From IMG/VR virus record IMGVR_UViG_3300022669_000027, positions 1-64,000 of that record: 64,000 nt of DNA. One strand, written 5' to 3'. The notes beneath the pieces were generated by a model that was not told where the DNA came from, searched no databases, and was given only the letters and a program-made list of their open reading frames with translations. The stretch comes from a virus. Below, piece after piece: positions 26,211 through 37,600 of this stretch (the stretch's first letter is position 1; every line of letters starts with the position of its first letter). The position numbers and the translations under genes were made by a program.

Positions 26211-28232
26211 TTACACCAATTGGCACATGGCTACCGAAATTTCAGGAACGGAACTCCCTTCCCAGTCCATGGTTAATCCGGTTATCCGGAAGGATCGAAT
26301 CGCCATAGCATCCTCAAGCATGGAATAATGCTGATCAATAGACTCCCTATCCTCTCCGATAATCATACCGGAATTAGGAGAAGAATCAAATGAAAATCTA
26401 ACCGATCCTCCTAATGCTCCCCTAACGTCCAAGTGACGAGAAGTAAAGGAGGCGTAATATGCAGATTTAGGATCCAGAACGTAATGATTTTTAAGATATT
26501 CCTCCAATTCTTCTAAAGTCAAAGATTCCACAGTCACATACAAAGTTCCCGTCGCGTATTCTTGATACGCTTCACCGTCTGATGGACCTGCCTCCACAGG
26601 AGGATTGGAAATAAGTAATTTATTACGAAGAACCTGATTACCTTCGGATGACGCTGAAACAGAAGTAGGACTAGGACCGGAAATCTGAGCTGAGACCATT
26701 TGGACAGAAACATCTGTAACGGACGTTTCCAATAAATTCTCAGCTTCCTCCCCGCCTCTGTATTTGGATACTACTGAAAATGTCATTTCAGAGGACAATT
26801 GATCAGATACTGGACTAATAATTCGATAAGTCTCTGTGACTGTGAATTCTTCTCCGTTCTGTACCACTTTTCGGGATCGTTCTCCGGTCAGATACCCTTC
26901 TTCCGAATACATAAACACTTCAGTCAAAGTAGTAGTCACTTCATCTCCTTCGGGAACCCCTCCTGGAAAATGGTATTCAACTCCATTGATAGTGAAATAA
27001 TTTTCCTGGACGGATCTTTCCACGGACACAACTTCCCGGCCCAATACCTGGATTCCGTCAGTAGTAAGTAAATATTCAGGGTGATGGTCTTCGTCTATTT
27101 TGACGCATCCCAAGTCCCTAGATATTTGTTGACGTGTGCCTGTTTGAGACTTGCTGAATAAATGATTGCCGGAAGGTTCAGAAAACCAAGGAACTGCTGA
27201 TTTTTCATAAGGAGGCCCTGTCATATATTTGTATTTTGTAGTAGTCTCGACTTCTGATGACTTGCCTTTGGTAAGATATACAGAATAAGAATCGCTGCCA
27301 GGATTAAGTCCTCCCCAATGATTGGCTATTTCAATAAGCGTGCTTTGGGACATAGACGCTGTTTCTTGTTGAGAAAGCAACAAACCCCCCAACGTGATTT
27401 TTTCTCCATTCAAAGTAGCGGAGATTTCTGTTACATCAGAATCCTCTTCTTCTATCGTAGATCCAGTGGAAGTATCATATGACTCTGTTTTAATCCCAAA
27501 TTCTTCGAGATGTTCCTCAGAGCGGAAAACCGCAGTCTCCGATTCTTCAATGTGTAATTTCTCCGGTAAATCCACATATACCTTTCTCACTGTCAAGTCA
27601 ATGGGTTTTACATCCGAAATACTGACAGTTGCTCCGCTGGAGCTGTCGAGGGGGGATGTAATGATTATATCTCCTGTAAATATATTCACATAAAAAGATA
27701 AGGACTGTCCCCATAAATCATTAGGGGTAAACATTCCCAATAATTCAGATAACTGTTCTATCAAAGAGCCATTAAGCGCAATGGCCGGATTGGCTTCCGT
27801 AACTACAGGATAATTAGATAATTGTCCCACATCCAGTCGTATATTCCATCCCGTTTTTGCTAACAGAGAATATACCGCTGTACCGAACGTTTCTGCAGTA
27901 ATAACATCCATATCCTCTATGTCTTCATAATCATCCTGTATTACAGACAAGGAAGGAGTTATAACAGAGGGCAAGTGGGATTTACTGATCTCACGGACGG
28001 ACAAAGGAACACCCTTTAAAAGCATACTTTTTTCATCATTTACCTGCGATTCTTCCACCCACAGATCGAGATCCACATACACATATTCGTTGACTTTTTG
28101 TTGGGTGAGAGGAACACTTGTCCTTATCACTCTTACATCCTGTGTGTATTGAGTGAAAGGAATAGTCCCACTCCAAGTAGGAGCAGAATTTGGCAATACC
28201 TGTAAACTTAAAGAATCAAATAAAGCGCTCAT
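26211..28232 (-). CDS. Tail structural protein (possible tail hub/tip)
   Basis: 673 residues from the ATG at 28232, which overlaps the preceding stop (ATGA). Ser/Thr/Glu-rich, largely beta-strand, with an acidic segment IEEEDSDVTEIS near the middle and no membrane segments. Its place between the giant repeat protein and the CAP-domain protein suggests a tail hub or tip component. No family recognised. Confidence 0.65.
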   Translation of the reverse strand: MSALFDSLSLQVLPNSAPTWSGTIPFTQYTQDVRVIRTSVPLTQQKVNEYVYVDLDLWVEESQVNDEKSMLLKGVPLSVREISKSHLPSVITPSLSVIQDDYEDIEDMDVITAETFGTAVYSLLAKTGWNIRLDVGQLSNYPVVTEANPAIALNGSLIEQLSELLGMFTPNDLWGQSLSFYVNIFTGDIIITSPLDSSSGATVSISDVKPIDLTVRKVYVDLPEKLHIEESETAVFRSEEHLEEFGIKTESYDTSTGSTIEEEDSDVTEISATLNGEKITLGGLLLSQQETASMSQSTLIEIANHWGGLNPGSDSYSVYLTKGKSSEVETTTKYKYMTGPPYEKSAVPWFSEPSGNHLFSKSQTGTRQQISRDLGCVKIDEDHHPEYLLTTDGIQVLGREVVSVERSVQENYFTINGVEYHFPGGVPEGDEVTTTLTEVFMYSEEGYLTGERSRKVVQNGEEFTVTETYRIISPVSDQLSSEMTFSVVSKYRGGEEAENLLETSVTDVSVQMVSAQISGPSPTSVSASSEGNQVLRNKLLISNPPVEAGPSDGEAYQEYATGTLYVTVESLTLEELEEYLKNHYVLDPKSAYYASFTSRHLDVRGALGGSVRFSFDSSPNSGMIIGEDRESIDQHYSMLEDAMAIRSFRITGLTMDWEGSSVPEISVAMCQLV

Positions 28233-31200
28233 ATGTTTGTTACCGCAGGCCCTCCCGTGGTAGTCATAATCCATGTTCTGGGTTTAGCCGATTCTGGATC
28301 TTCTATCAAAACAGGATCTGATTGCATAAAATATTGATATCTTCTTTTGTAAAATTGACTGTATCCGGGCTGAGGAGCATTCGGATAAAATTCATCGGGA
28401 TGCTTAGTCATCCCCACCTCTTCGTCTCTGGCAGTCAATCTGGGCGTGTCATTCATAGGTTGGTACGCCACCTCTTCGTCAATCGGCAGAAGAGTCGATT
28501 CATCCAAGATCACCATAGTAGTAACCCGGCCATCTCCGTAACGATTCCACCGTTCCGCTTGATGTCTTCGAAATTCACCGTACAACCTACGGTGAAAAAA
28601 AGAAGGCCGGCTGGAAGAATTCTTGTATACCAAAACTGTCCATTTTCCTTCTACATGATGATCTTTGACAATGGCCAAGGCCCCCGGAATTTCTTCGTAA
28701 CCGGTTCCGTCCAACCGTACTGCCATACCCATACAAGTGCCCGCCCTCGTTTTATGGACTCCAGACCAGTTCAGCCATGCGTGTGTGTCTGTGATTTCTT
28801 GTATCAAAATATCGCCTACAGAGTGTCCCGCCCACGGTAACTCCACTATCAACTCACTACTTGATGAGGACAAAGCATTGACCTTGTACAGTTTCACTGA
28901 ACTGAATTTGTAACCATATTTATCGTCCTGATAACCATGTTCCAGGGGGGTACCTATACCTCTGGTAGCATGAAATTGAGCCCAATTACATGAAGTTTCT
29001 GCTTTCTTTTGCGTTAATAGATAGTAAGTTCCATCTCTTTCTGTTAAATGCAAAATCACCTCGTCATCCGGCACGGCTTCTGGGACTGGTATCTTCCTCA
29101 AGTACTGAAGATTATAATCAAATACCAAGATATCCCTTACTTCATATGTATTGGGTTTCTGTTCGTAGTTCTCCAGGGTTTCCGTTTTATGCTGAATAAA
29201 ACGGTTATTTTCATCCGTTCCCGGTTCCTCCCAAGAATACCCATAAGGCTGCACATGATTCTCCATTGTCATAATGTAATCATAATGATTCCAAGGGGTA
29301 TAGTCCCTTGTATCCAATAACATCACATTATTGTCATCTGGCATCCATCCTCTCAAGTCAGGAGGACCAAAAGTGTAACTCGGAGAAGAATCATAAGGAT
29401 GATAAGCAATGTATAAATCCGGATAATCAGACAAAGCAGCTGATGAATTATCAACCGAAGGCATATCTGGCTCTGTTAAAAATTCATTAAGCTTATATGT
29501 ATATCCATCGTCAGGAAGTCTCACCCAAGGAGAAGATTGATTCATCACAAACGTCCTCATGCTTGTGTGAAAAAAATCAGGTCTTCCCAATGCCCGTATC
29601 ACATATAATTTTTTCTCAGTTGGAGAATGTCCAAAATATCTACATGTGACATACGGATCATATTCCTTTGTTGTATTATTTTTCAAAAATCCAGGAATGA
29701 TGACTGATTTAATAGGATCTTCATTAGGTCTGTTATATTTATGAAGAACTCCCCCTATCGGATAAGACACACATGCTGATTTATAAGGCTCGAACTCGAA
29801 TCCTAATTGATCCGGGTAAAGACGGGAACCTATATTGTCATGTCGATTAAACAAATAACCTGTCTCAGGCCCTCTAGTCATATACCAGTCGTAGTATCCA
29901 TGTATATCCCCGTCGATGTCTTGCATTTCTTGATAGCCGGACATCCATGTACGGCCTTCTGGTAGCCGAAATAAACCAAATAGTGCTTGATTATCATTGT
30001 CGGAGATAAACTGAATCGGTTGAGGGAAATTCTCATCATTGAAATAATCAAAAACACCCCGCGCCGGATCGAAATCATCATAGTATTTAGGTAATTTTGG
30101 CCTCCAACACAACGCTGGATTATGATATAATGCATCTCCTCCCCATTCTTCATATCCCGGTTCCGGGGTATAATATCCTGCTATTCCTTCTCTTGGATAA
30201 AGAAATCCCTTTCCGGTGGGATAACCGATCCCTATTTCCCAATAACGTACCCCATAAGGATATGTGCCTGTTTGCCCCGTTGGGTGAGATCTGTTATTGT
30301 CTCCTGCTCTGTTCTCAGAAAACATGTCAGCTGCTTCTACCAATGAGGAATTAGTAATCAGCACTATGTTCTCTGTATATCCTGCCGGACTGAGAATGGG
30401 ATCTGACAAAATCCCCCTGTCAGTAATTAATTCTGGATCTGACAAAATCCCCATGTCAGTAATTAATTCTGGATCTGACACCAACGGAGTAGACTGGCCG
30501 AAATACCTCAGTATGGGCTCGCTGATTATAAAATCAAAATAACCGTACGGTAGCAATGAAGGCTCCGAACTGATCGCTGCTATCTCTCCGCCCATGCTGA
30601 CACACAAAAAAGAGGTATGGGGTATGTCTGTGTAAAATTCTGCCTTACTGTTTAGATCCCTGTCTAAGATCTGGATTCTGTTATGGGGCTTTGTATAGTC
30701 TCCGGGAGTACGCAATACTTCGGAAGTGGTATCCCAAGGATAATGCCAAGTAGAATTATAACCATACTCCTGTCGAGGCTCATGTACTGTCGAGGCCAGC
30801 ATTTGGTCTGTCAGCCATACAATATGGTCTTCTACCAAATGGAACAGTCCGTTGAACGAGGTTTCGGAAGCGGCCAAATTCATAATACCTGTCCCTGCAA
30901 ACCATGACTGTCCAGACCTGTTTACTGTGGACAATACCTGTACGTATGGGTACGGATTCTCCCCCAAGGGAAGTTGCTCATAATCATATTGGACATCTTC
31001 TCCTTCCAGCCGATACTTCGGCAATATACAGGGCAACACTGCTTGTTTTTCAAATGAAAAATCCAACCTCATCAAAGTCATACATTTTACTTTAGGGCCT
31101 TCTATGTCGTGGATACTGTCATTTGTGAATTTAGGTAAATGACCGTCAAAAGTCGTTCTCCAATAGAAGTCCATAATGACTATGCCTAATTGATCATTCG

Positions 31201-32899
31201 CTTTGATACCTGCAGCAGCGGACGCATTCACACACTTATTCGCAGATATGGGCCACCTTGTGTCGGGATCAATTTCTGTAAATAAAGTTTTTGAAGACCG
31301 CCTTTGGGGATCTTCCTCATCAACATGTTCATTTTCCCACGGCCATGCGCCTCTATGTTTCACTGTTCCGAAAACCAACCGAGTCTCGGATGACACCAAA
31401 TGAGGAGCTGTGACCTGTCTTGTGTTAATTACCCTCTCGGAGGTAACGTGAGAAGTTTTCATTAAAGCGTTTTCATTTACCAAACGCTGGTCGGGCACAT
31501 AAAACAAATCATCCAATTCAAAATCACCGTCTTTGGCGGCTTTAAAATGCAAAGGATGACCGTAATATAAAGGTTCTGTTTCATGATATGGCATTTCATG
31601 TTGAGCTTCAGAAACTCTGACGGGCCATATTGGATTGTATATCCTATGGACATCATTTTCCAAATTGTAATAAGAAGGAAATAAATTCCGTTCGTCTGCC
31701 GCCCTGATACCTTCTGGAAAATGATATGCACTATTATATCCATACATTCTATGGAATGGAGCAACCTTGTGACTGGGTAATCTTAATTCTATACGTACTT
31801 CCGTCAATACAGGATCGGACACTATTCCGTAGGAATGAGGCAGCAACACAGGACTGGATTCTACAGACCGGACATCCGTTAAAACAGGATCAGTGACTAT
31901 CCATTCGTCATGTACCAAAGAAGGAGAAGAAGAAAGCCCGGCACGGCCTATAGGATAATCTAATACGGGTTTCGATTGCAAAGTAGTGCCTTCCTGAAAA
32001 AATACAGGAACCGAAGACACAAAAGTAGTGGAATGTTCTGTGTAAAATTCAGGATCGGATTCAATAGCATAAATGGTATCCAATACAGGAACAGAACGAA
32101 GTAATGCACCCTCGAAAAGTAACGGATTGGAAGAAAGAAAAGAAATAGAAGGTTCCAATTCAGGAGCAGATTCAAGGATTCTGTCTGTGTGAAATTCAGG
32201 ATTGGACTCCACAAACGTTTCCCACGTCATTTCAACAATGGTATGGTCTTCTATCCTTCTGCGTTCAATATTGAATCTATTTCCGCCATTGTGATTAGCA
32301 GATACCCATCTTAATAACCAATATGTTTCATTGTCGGAAGTTATTGTGATTACGTCTGCAAAAACATCAAGCCCTAAAATTTCCCGAAATAGGACATCTC
32401 CTTCATTGTTCAAAACCCTGACTAAACCCTGAACTGGATCTATGATAATTACTTTTGAATTATCAGGAGTGGTGGTGGATAAACTGTTACCTGTAACTGG
32501 TCCTGAATGCGACCGGGACGTTGTGCCTTTGTTACTTTCGATTTTCGGTAGTGGCCCATGTACCCGTCCATAATCTATGTCATTCTCAAATCTCCAGGGG
32601 TTTCCTATAACCTGCGAAACCTTTAAAAGCTCCATACCGGTAAAATGCCGATGAAACAGACACTTGAGGTATGGAGCTGAATTGACATCCCAATCATCGT
32701 AATCCTTTACATCAGGATCAGATTTCAGCAAATTATATGCATCTAAATCCGGGGTAGAGTCAACAGCTTCTCTACCAGTCCTGACAATGACTGGATTACT
32801 CTCAACCAAAGTCAGACCTTCTCCTTCCCAAAACACGGGATCGGAAGGCAGATAAGAGCGCGCTCTGCTGTCTCCAGTTTGAAATAGTAATACAGCCAA
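28229..32899 (-). CDS. 1556-residue tail protein with scattered SDPxL-type repeats
   Basis: The largest gene in the window. The N-terminal 350 residues and a segment near 850-930 carry more than twenty copies of a short degenerate motif, S-[DNSVE]-P-[VEL]-[LF], spaced roughly 12-25 residues apart (LPSDPVF, ESNPVI, SSNPLLF, ESDPEF, VSDPVL). Between and after these are long Tyr/Pro/Asp/Trp-rich beta-type regions. A DNA-level 36-bp tandem repeat (30399-30480) underlies three copies. It is probably a tail fibre or central tail-tip protein, with the motifs as turns in a beta-solenoid; that is inference. Confidence 0.7.
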   Translation of the reverse strand: MAVLLFQTGDSRARSYLPSDPVFWEGEGLTLVESNPVIVRTGREAVDSTPDLDAYNLLKSDPDVKDYDDWDVNSAPYLKCLFHRHFTGMELLKVSQVIGNPWRFENDIDYGRVHGPLPKIESNKGTTSRSHSGPVTGNSLSTTTPDNSKVIIIDPVQGLVRVLNNEGDVLFREILGLDVFADVITITSDNETYWLLRWVSANHNGGNRFNIERRRIEDHTIVEMTWETFVESNPEFHTDRILESAPELEPSISFLSSNPLLFEGALLRSVPVLDTIYAIESDPEFYTEHSTTFVSSVPVFFQEGTTLQSKPVLDYPIGRAGLSSSPSLVHDEWIVTDPVLTDVRSVESSPVLLPHSYGIVSDPVLTEVRIELRLPSHKVAPFHRMYGYNSAYHFPEGIRAADERNLFPSYYNLENDVHRIYNPIWPVRVSEAQHEMPYHETEPLYYGHPLHFKAAKDGDFELDDLFYVPDQRLVNENALMKTSHVTSERVINTRQVTAPHLVSSETRLVFGTVKHRGAWPWENEHVDEEDPQRRSSKTLFTEIDPDTRWPISANKCVNASAAAGIKANDQLGIVIMDFYWRTTFDGHLPKFTNDSIHDIEGPKVKCMTLMRLDFSFEKQAVLPCILPKYRLEGEDVQYDYEQLPLGENPYPYVQVLSTVNRSGQSWFAGTGIMNLAASETSFNGLFHLVEDHIVWLTDQMLASTVHEPRQEYGYNSTWHYPWDTTSEVLRTPGDYTKPHNRIQILDRDLNSKAEFYTDIPHTSFLCVSMGGEIAAISSEPSLLPYGYFDFIISEPILRYFGQSTPLVSDPELITDMGILSDPELITDRGILSDPILSPAGYTENIVLITNSSLVEAADMFSENRAGDNNRSHPTGQTGTYPYGVRYWEIGIGYPTGKGFLYPREGIAGYYTPEPGYEEWGGDALYHNPALCWRPKLPKYYDDFDPARGVFDYFNDENFPQPIQFISDNDNQALFGLFRLPEGRTWMSGYQEMQDIDGDIHGYYDWYMTRGPETGYLFNRHDNIGSRLYPDQLGFEFEPYKSACVSYPIGGVLHKYNRPNEDPIKSVIIPGFLKNNTTKEYDPYVTCRYFGHSPTEKKLYVIRALGRPDFFHTSMRTFVMNQSSPWVRLPDDGYTYKLNEFLTEPDMPSVDNSSAALSDYPDLYIAYHPYDSSPSYTFGPPDLRGWMPDDNNVMLLDTRDYTPWNHYDYIMTMENHVQPYGYSWEEPGTDENNRFIQHKTETLENYEQKPNTYEVRDILVFDYNLQYLRKIPVPEAVPDDEVILHLTERDGTYYLLTQKKAETSCNWAQFHATRGIGTPLEHGYQDDKYGYKFSSVKLYKVNALSSSSSELIVELPWAGHSVGDILIQEITDTHAWLNWSGVHKTRAGTCMGMAVRLDGTGYEEIPGALAIVKDHHVEGKWTVLVYKNSSSRPSFFHRRLYGEFRRHQAERWNRYGDGRVTTMVILDESTLLPIDEEVAYQPMNDTPRLTARDEEVGMTKHPDEFYPNAPQPGYSQFYKRRYQYFMQSDPVLIEDPESAKPRTWIMTTTGGPAVTNI
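30399..30480 (-). repeat. 36-bp tandem repeat inside the giant tail gene
   Basis: Two units (30399-30434, 30435-30470) differ at a single base and are followed by 10 bases of a third. They encode the 12-residue unit SDPELITDMGIL and its variants, so the repeat keeps frame and can expand or contract in tail-length steps. Confidence 0.9.
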
Positions 32900-32908
32900 A
32901 ATGACCTC

Positions 32909-33529
32909 CTATACGGCCCAAACTTCCCCGATATCTTGTACACCGGTCGGAGGCCTGTGTAAAGTGATGTTAGCAGGAGTGGAACCAGCGTCCGCAGGAT
33001 TAACTTTATTTCCACCTGTTCCGGGAGTGAGCGTAGTCCAAGAAGGAGTTCCATCAGAACCTCCGTCTTCATTATCATTCACTTCCCAGGTAATGATGGG
33101 GGCTGCACCTGGATAGTTGAATTCTATCATAAATACAGCAAATAAATCAGAAGGAATAGCCGCATCGGAAGGAATTTCCCAACACAAATTAAACATCACG
33201 CTTTCTCCGGCTGCAAGGGCGGCTGCAGACAAGTTCACATAACTGGTAGCTCCCTTTAACCGATTTATTGTGGCACCACCCGGAGTCGCGGATGCTGGTT
33301 TCCAAGAAGCAACAGGAGCACCGTCTGTAGTGGCCACAGCACTTATCATGGATTTATTACCATTACCTACAGTACCGCCGAATACTTCATGATCTGTAGT
33401 AGCGAAATTGTAATCATCATACGCCATTAATTTAGGTATGTCACTGGTAGCTTCCGAAAATGTCACCTTGATTACATTTTGGGCGGCGGAATCGTTCCCG
33501 GCCCCTACGATTTTGGTTGGGATTGTCAT
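32909..33529 (-). CDS. Virion structural protein (tail), Ala/Gly/Thr-rich
   Basis: 206 residues, strongly beta by composition, lacking signal and membrane segments. It lies between the putative membrane-associated tail protein and the giant fibre-like gene. The start is preceded by AAGGAGATAGAA. No family recognised. Confidence 0.65.
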   Translation of the reverse strand: MTIPTKIVGAGNDSAAQNVIKVTFSEATSDIPKLMAYDDYNFATTDHEVFGGTVGNGNKSMISAVATTDGAPVASWKPASATPGGATINRLKGATSYVNLSAAALAAGESVMFNLCWEIPSDAAIPSDLFAVFMIEFNYPGAAPIITWEVNDNEDGGSDGTPSWTTLTPGTGGNKVNPADAGSTPANITLHRPPTGVQDIGEVWAV

Positions 33530-33539
33530 TTCTATCTCC

Positions 33540-34232
33540 TTAGTTTGAAGACGGTATTTTTAAACCATCTCTCATTAAAATCCGAAGACCCATGAATTCG
33601 TAAAATTGTTTCTCCGTTATTTTTTCCCGGAAAACGTCATGCAACTGATCATATTGAACGTCATGATCTATACATAACTGGATGTCCAGTTCGGCTTTTT
33701 CAAAAACCTTTTCAAGATCAGTCAATTTTTTTCTGATCCCGCTCCCGGCTACATCATTGTTTCCTATAGGCTTGATGCGGTTTTCGTGAGAACCAATCAC
33801 AGTCAAAGGAACCTCCCCCAGTCTGCAGCTTCCGCGATTTACACCACCGCTGTCTATGGTGTATTCCAGACCTGGTGCCTTTTTGAACACATGTGAAAAC
33901 GGGTGTGTTATGAAATTATGAATGCGCTTTCTGAGCAAAACAGTCCAATAATTTGAATCCCCATCTCCAGTAGTCTGGTATTTTCCGATTCGATATCTAA
34001 CATTAGGAATATACCGGAATATTTTCCTGCCGTAAAGACCTATCGGAATTGAAGCCACTGATCCAACCAAACCCGCTATAACAAGGCCATAGCCGGTAGT
34101 TCCCAGATATACAGATCCTCCGTAAGCCGTGACGATGGGCCAGAAATAAGCATGTTCCCGTATTATTTCAGAACATATTTCAAAAGGATTCCTTTTTCTG
34201 GGTTTTTTCAAAATGGTGTCTAATTGTTGCAT
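33540..34232 (-). CDS. Tail-associated protein with two hydrophobic segments
   Basis: The ATG at 34232 has a GAGG six bases upstream and is favoured over a TTG at 34244, giving 230 residues. An amphipathic N-terminus is followed by two adjacent hydrophobic segments (about 35-70, rich in Gly: AYGGSVYLGTTGYGLVIAG), then a basic region and a helical C-terminus. Located just after the tape measure and its partner, it could insert in the host membrane during DNA delivery. Function inferred. Confidence 0.6.
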   Translation of the reverse strand: MQQLDTILKKPRKRNPFEICSEIIREHAYFWPIVTAYGGSVYLGTTGYGLVIAGLVGSVASIPIGLYGRKIFRYIPNVRYRIGKYQTTGDGDSNYWTVLLRKRIHNFITHPFSHVFKKAPGLEYTIDSGGVNRGSCRLGEVPLTVIGSHENRIKPIGNNDVAGSGIRKKLTDLEKVFEKAELDIQLCIDHDVQYDQLHDVFREKITEKQFYEFMGLRILMRDGLKIPSSN

Positions 34233-34240
34233 GTTGGGCC

Positions 34241-34654
34241 TCAACAGTTGATGTAAGAAATTTGACCTGTAACCGGATCATTTCCGGTTACAAGATCCCT
34301 GGCATAATGGATGGCCGTTAAAATCCCCGATACGAGTATTGTCTCAGGACAAGAAACACCTCCATACCTTAACCGGATTTCCGGTAGAGCTTCATTGGCA
34401 ATAAAAGATTCCAGGGCTGTTAATGTGGAAAGTGGAGCGTCGAATTTAAGTGAGCCACTTGTATAGCCCGATGACTTCTTTCCTTTTACTATGAAATAAG
34501 GATCACCATAAACAGGTTCCACAATCTCTACGTCAATTTCAGATATGGTTTTTTCAATCTTATCTCCGTCAATCAAATACACTAACCCTATAAGATCCCC
34601 AGAACTGTTAGTGAATCTGAGTTTTTCGTCATTGGCTAAAGCTTGAATAGGCAT
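34241..34654 (-). CDS. Small distal-tail protein
   Basis: 137 residues, mixed alpha/beta. It follows the tape measure gene with a one-base overlap, where distal tail or tape-measure-capping proteins commonly sit. No family recognised. Confidence 0.65.
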   Translation of the reverse strand: MPIQALANDEKLRFTNSSGDLIGLVYLIDGDKIEKTISEIDVEIVEPVYGDPYFIVKGKKSSGYTSGSLKFDAPLSTLTALESFIANEALPEIRLRYGGVSCPETILVSGILTAIHYARDLVTGNDPVTGQISYINC

Positions 34655-37600
34655 TATCTTCCATCCATTACAGCATCCATCAATTGCTGTGCTCTAGTTT
34701 TTACCTTTGTCCTGGCAGTGTAATCTATTCCATCCAATCGAACAACTGTTGAATTATTTGTTGTGGAATGGTTCGTAGTTGGACCGGGATTGACCGCGCT
34801 GTCTTTATGATTGTCTAGGGCTTCTTTAGGTACTTGCATGGCATTTAGTCTTTCGTACCTGTCGTCTCCATAAAAGTTCATGGCCTCTCTTCTAAGAATA
34901 CCTTCGCCTGCTTGTAGCCAGCTGGCTACGTTATCCCCGGCTGCGCCTCCGTTATCCGGGATTATTCCTGTTCTACGTAAAAACGGATTAGAATGATCAT
35001 AGACTATCTTCTGGAAAGCCTTCCCGGAACTACCAACCTTTCCACCATGGGAATGTGCTTCCACGGTCTGTTCGTGAACAGTGACGTAGGTATGGACTTC
35101 TTTGCCGTCTAGTTCGTTAAGTTTCGCAGTAATTTCCTCCAGTTCTAATTTGGCTTTTTCAATTTCTGAGGTGTCTACTTCGATTTGGGCCACAGTAAGA
35201 GTTTTTAACCTTTTGTTGATCTTATCTATCCGGTTTTGGGCCTCCTGGAGAGAAGCCTCCATTGATTTCTTCTCACTGTCTATGGCTTTCGCCGCGTCCT
35301 CGTGTTGTTTTTTGGTTTGGTCCAGTACGTCGTTGAGAATACCGTGAGACTCATTGATTTCTTTTATGGATTTATCAATGGATTGTGCTACCAGGGCCTC
35401 TGCTTCCGCCCTTTCTCTGGCCTCTCTTGCTTTCTTTGCATGATCAGTCTCATCTTTAGGTGGTTCCGTTTTTGGCGGTTCTGGTGCCCTTTGAGTAGAC
35501 TCTGCTAAAGCCATGGCCTGTTCCGCTAACTTTTTGGCCCTTTCCAGATCCCCTTCCGCTAAAGCTTCACGGGCCGCAGATTGTTTTTCGTTGATCTCCT
35601 TTACTCTATCTGCGTATTGCTCTTCTTCACTCATGCCTTTCCGCCGAAGATTCCTGATCTTATCTTCTACAGAAAGTTTAAGAGCGGCTTTTTCTTCTTC
35701 TGCAGCTCTGACAGCATCAAGATGGCGTTGTTCTTCTTGGATCATACTGTCTATCATGGAACGATAGCTGTTGATTGCTTCCTGATAAGAGGCTTTTCTT
35801 TTATTCAGTATGTCATTTTCAACTGTACTGCTGTCCAAATCAGAATTAGCATCCAAACGGGCCTGTCTTTCCTTTCTCAATAATTTCTCAGATGCTTCTA
35901 CGAAATTACGGATAACTTCTGCTTTTTTTCTGTAAGCATCTTTATATGCAGCGGCTTCCTTCTGGATCTGTTCCAAATCGGATACATCTGAATTACGAAT
36001 AGCTCTTATTCTAGCCTCCGTCACTTCATCTATCGCTGATATTTGAGAACGGGCGGATTCATTAATGGCAGTCGAAAGTTCCGAATATCCTTGTTCCATT
36101 TCTCTGAGATTTTGTTGAATGGAACGATTCGCCTCTTCTTGGACTTTATCAAGTTCTTTAATTGCTTTTTTCTGAGCCTCAACTTGTTCTTTCGTGGCCA
36201 CAGCTGTCCTTTCTGCTTGTTTCTCTACTTCTTCTGCTGCATGTTTAGCCTTTCCCGCTTTCCTGTTGGCCTCTTCTTGGACCTTTATCATTTCCCTGTA
36301 CGAATCTAATACTTCATCTTTTACCTTTCCAGATATCTGGGCTCTTTCCAGGATATTGGATAATTCGTCTACAGAGTATCCGGTCTTTAACGCTTCAGCT
36401 AAAAGTTTGTTCATGCCTGTAGCTGCAGTTTTATGAGCATCCGCCAATTCATGGGTTTTTGATATATTTTTATCGTATGTTCCCGTAGCTTTATTTAGAC
36501 CTCTCCAAAACCACTGAGAAGCCTGTCTGACTTTATTGTAACCTTCCGCTCCCTCTTCCTGAATACCATACCAATCCGATAAATGTTGTCTGTGATCATC
36601 TATGGCATCGGAAGCCGAAGAAGCGGCTTTGGCCTGGGCTTCTAATTGCAAAGCAAAATCCAACTCGTTCTGCTTATCTAATTCTGCTAAGTACTCCTGA
36701 AGGGCTTTCGTATTCTTTTGATACTCTGTCCCTATCTTAGCCAAAACCCTTCCGTGGTCATCTACAGACACACTGGCTGTAGGAAGAATTTCTGCAAGCC
36801 GTTCCTCAGCATTGATGTATTCTTCGGAACCTTCCTTGCTTTCCGAGAACACTTTTTGTAACGCCCGGAGTTCGTTGGCTTGGTCTGTGTATTCTTTTCT
36901 GTTTTGACCTATGGTGTCTGCAAGTTTTTGATGGGCCTTGGCTGCTTTCAGGGAAGAGTCCCCGAAGAGTTTGGCAGCAATTGTAAATGCAGTCAGGGCA
37001 GCTATTGCCACAGCGAGAACAGGGTTGGTAGCTGCCAAAGTAGCAGTCATGGCCCGTATTCCTGTGACTGCAAACTTAGCCACAGACAATAAAGCGGTGA
37101 TTCCGGCAGACATAGTACTGAATCCCGATACCACAGCAGAAAAATTAAAAGCCCCTAACATCCCGATGAATCCAATGCCCTTAGCGGCTAACACAGCCTT
37201 GTGAGCAGCCCCCAATGCGTAAATACCCACAGTTAAAGCAGCAATGGACGCTATGAGCTGAGCATTCTCCCCTACGAATTTAGCAATAGACACTCCCCAT
37301 GAAAGAAAAACCGCCGCGATATCTACAATCGTAGATATCAATCCAGTGACTTCATCCTTTGTAGAAGTCAGGGCATTGATGAGTTGTTCTAAGAACTCTA
37401 TGACTTTCCCTTCAGTAGCCCTGCCTATATTTTTTATATACTCACTCCATGCGGAAGAAGTACGACGCAAAGCTCCCCCCAAACCAGCTTCCATTTCTTC
37501 TGATACTCGTTTGGCAGTGCCCGCCGACATATCAAGAGTCTCATTAAGATCATTGATACTATTCTCCCCTATGGATATAAGAGCTGCCATGCCCGGACCT

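Noticed and set aside
18238-32899. Diversity-generating retroelement for the receptor-binding genes
   Set aside because: No reverse transcriptase or template/variable repeat pair was seen in the window.
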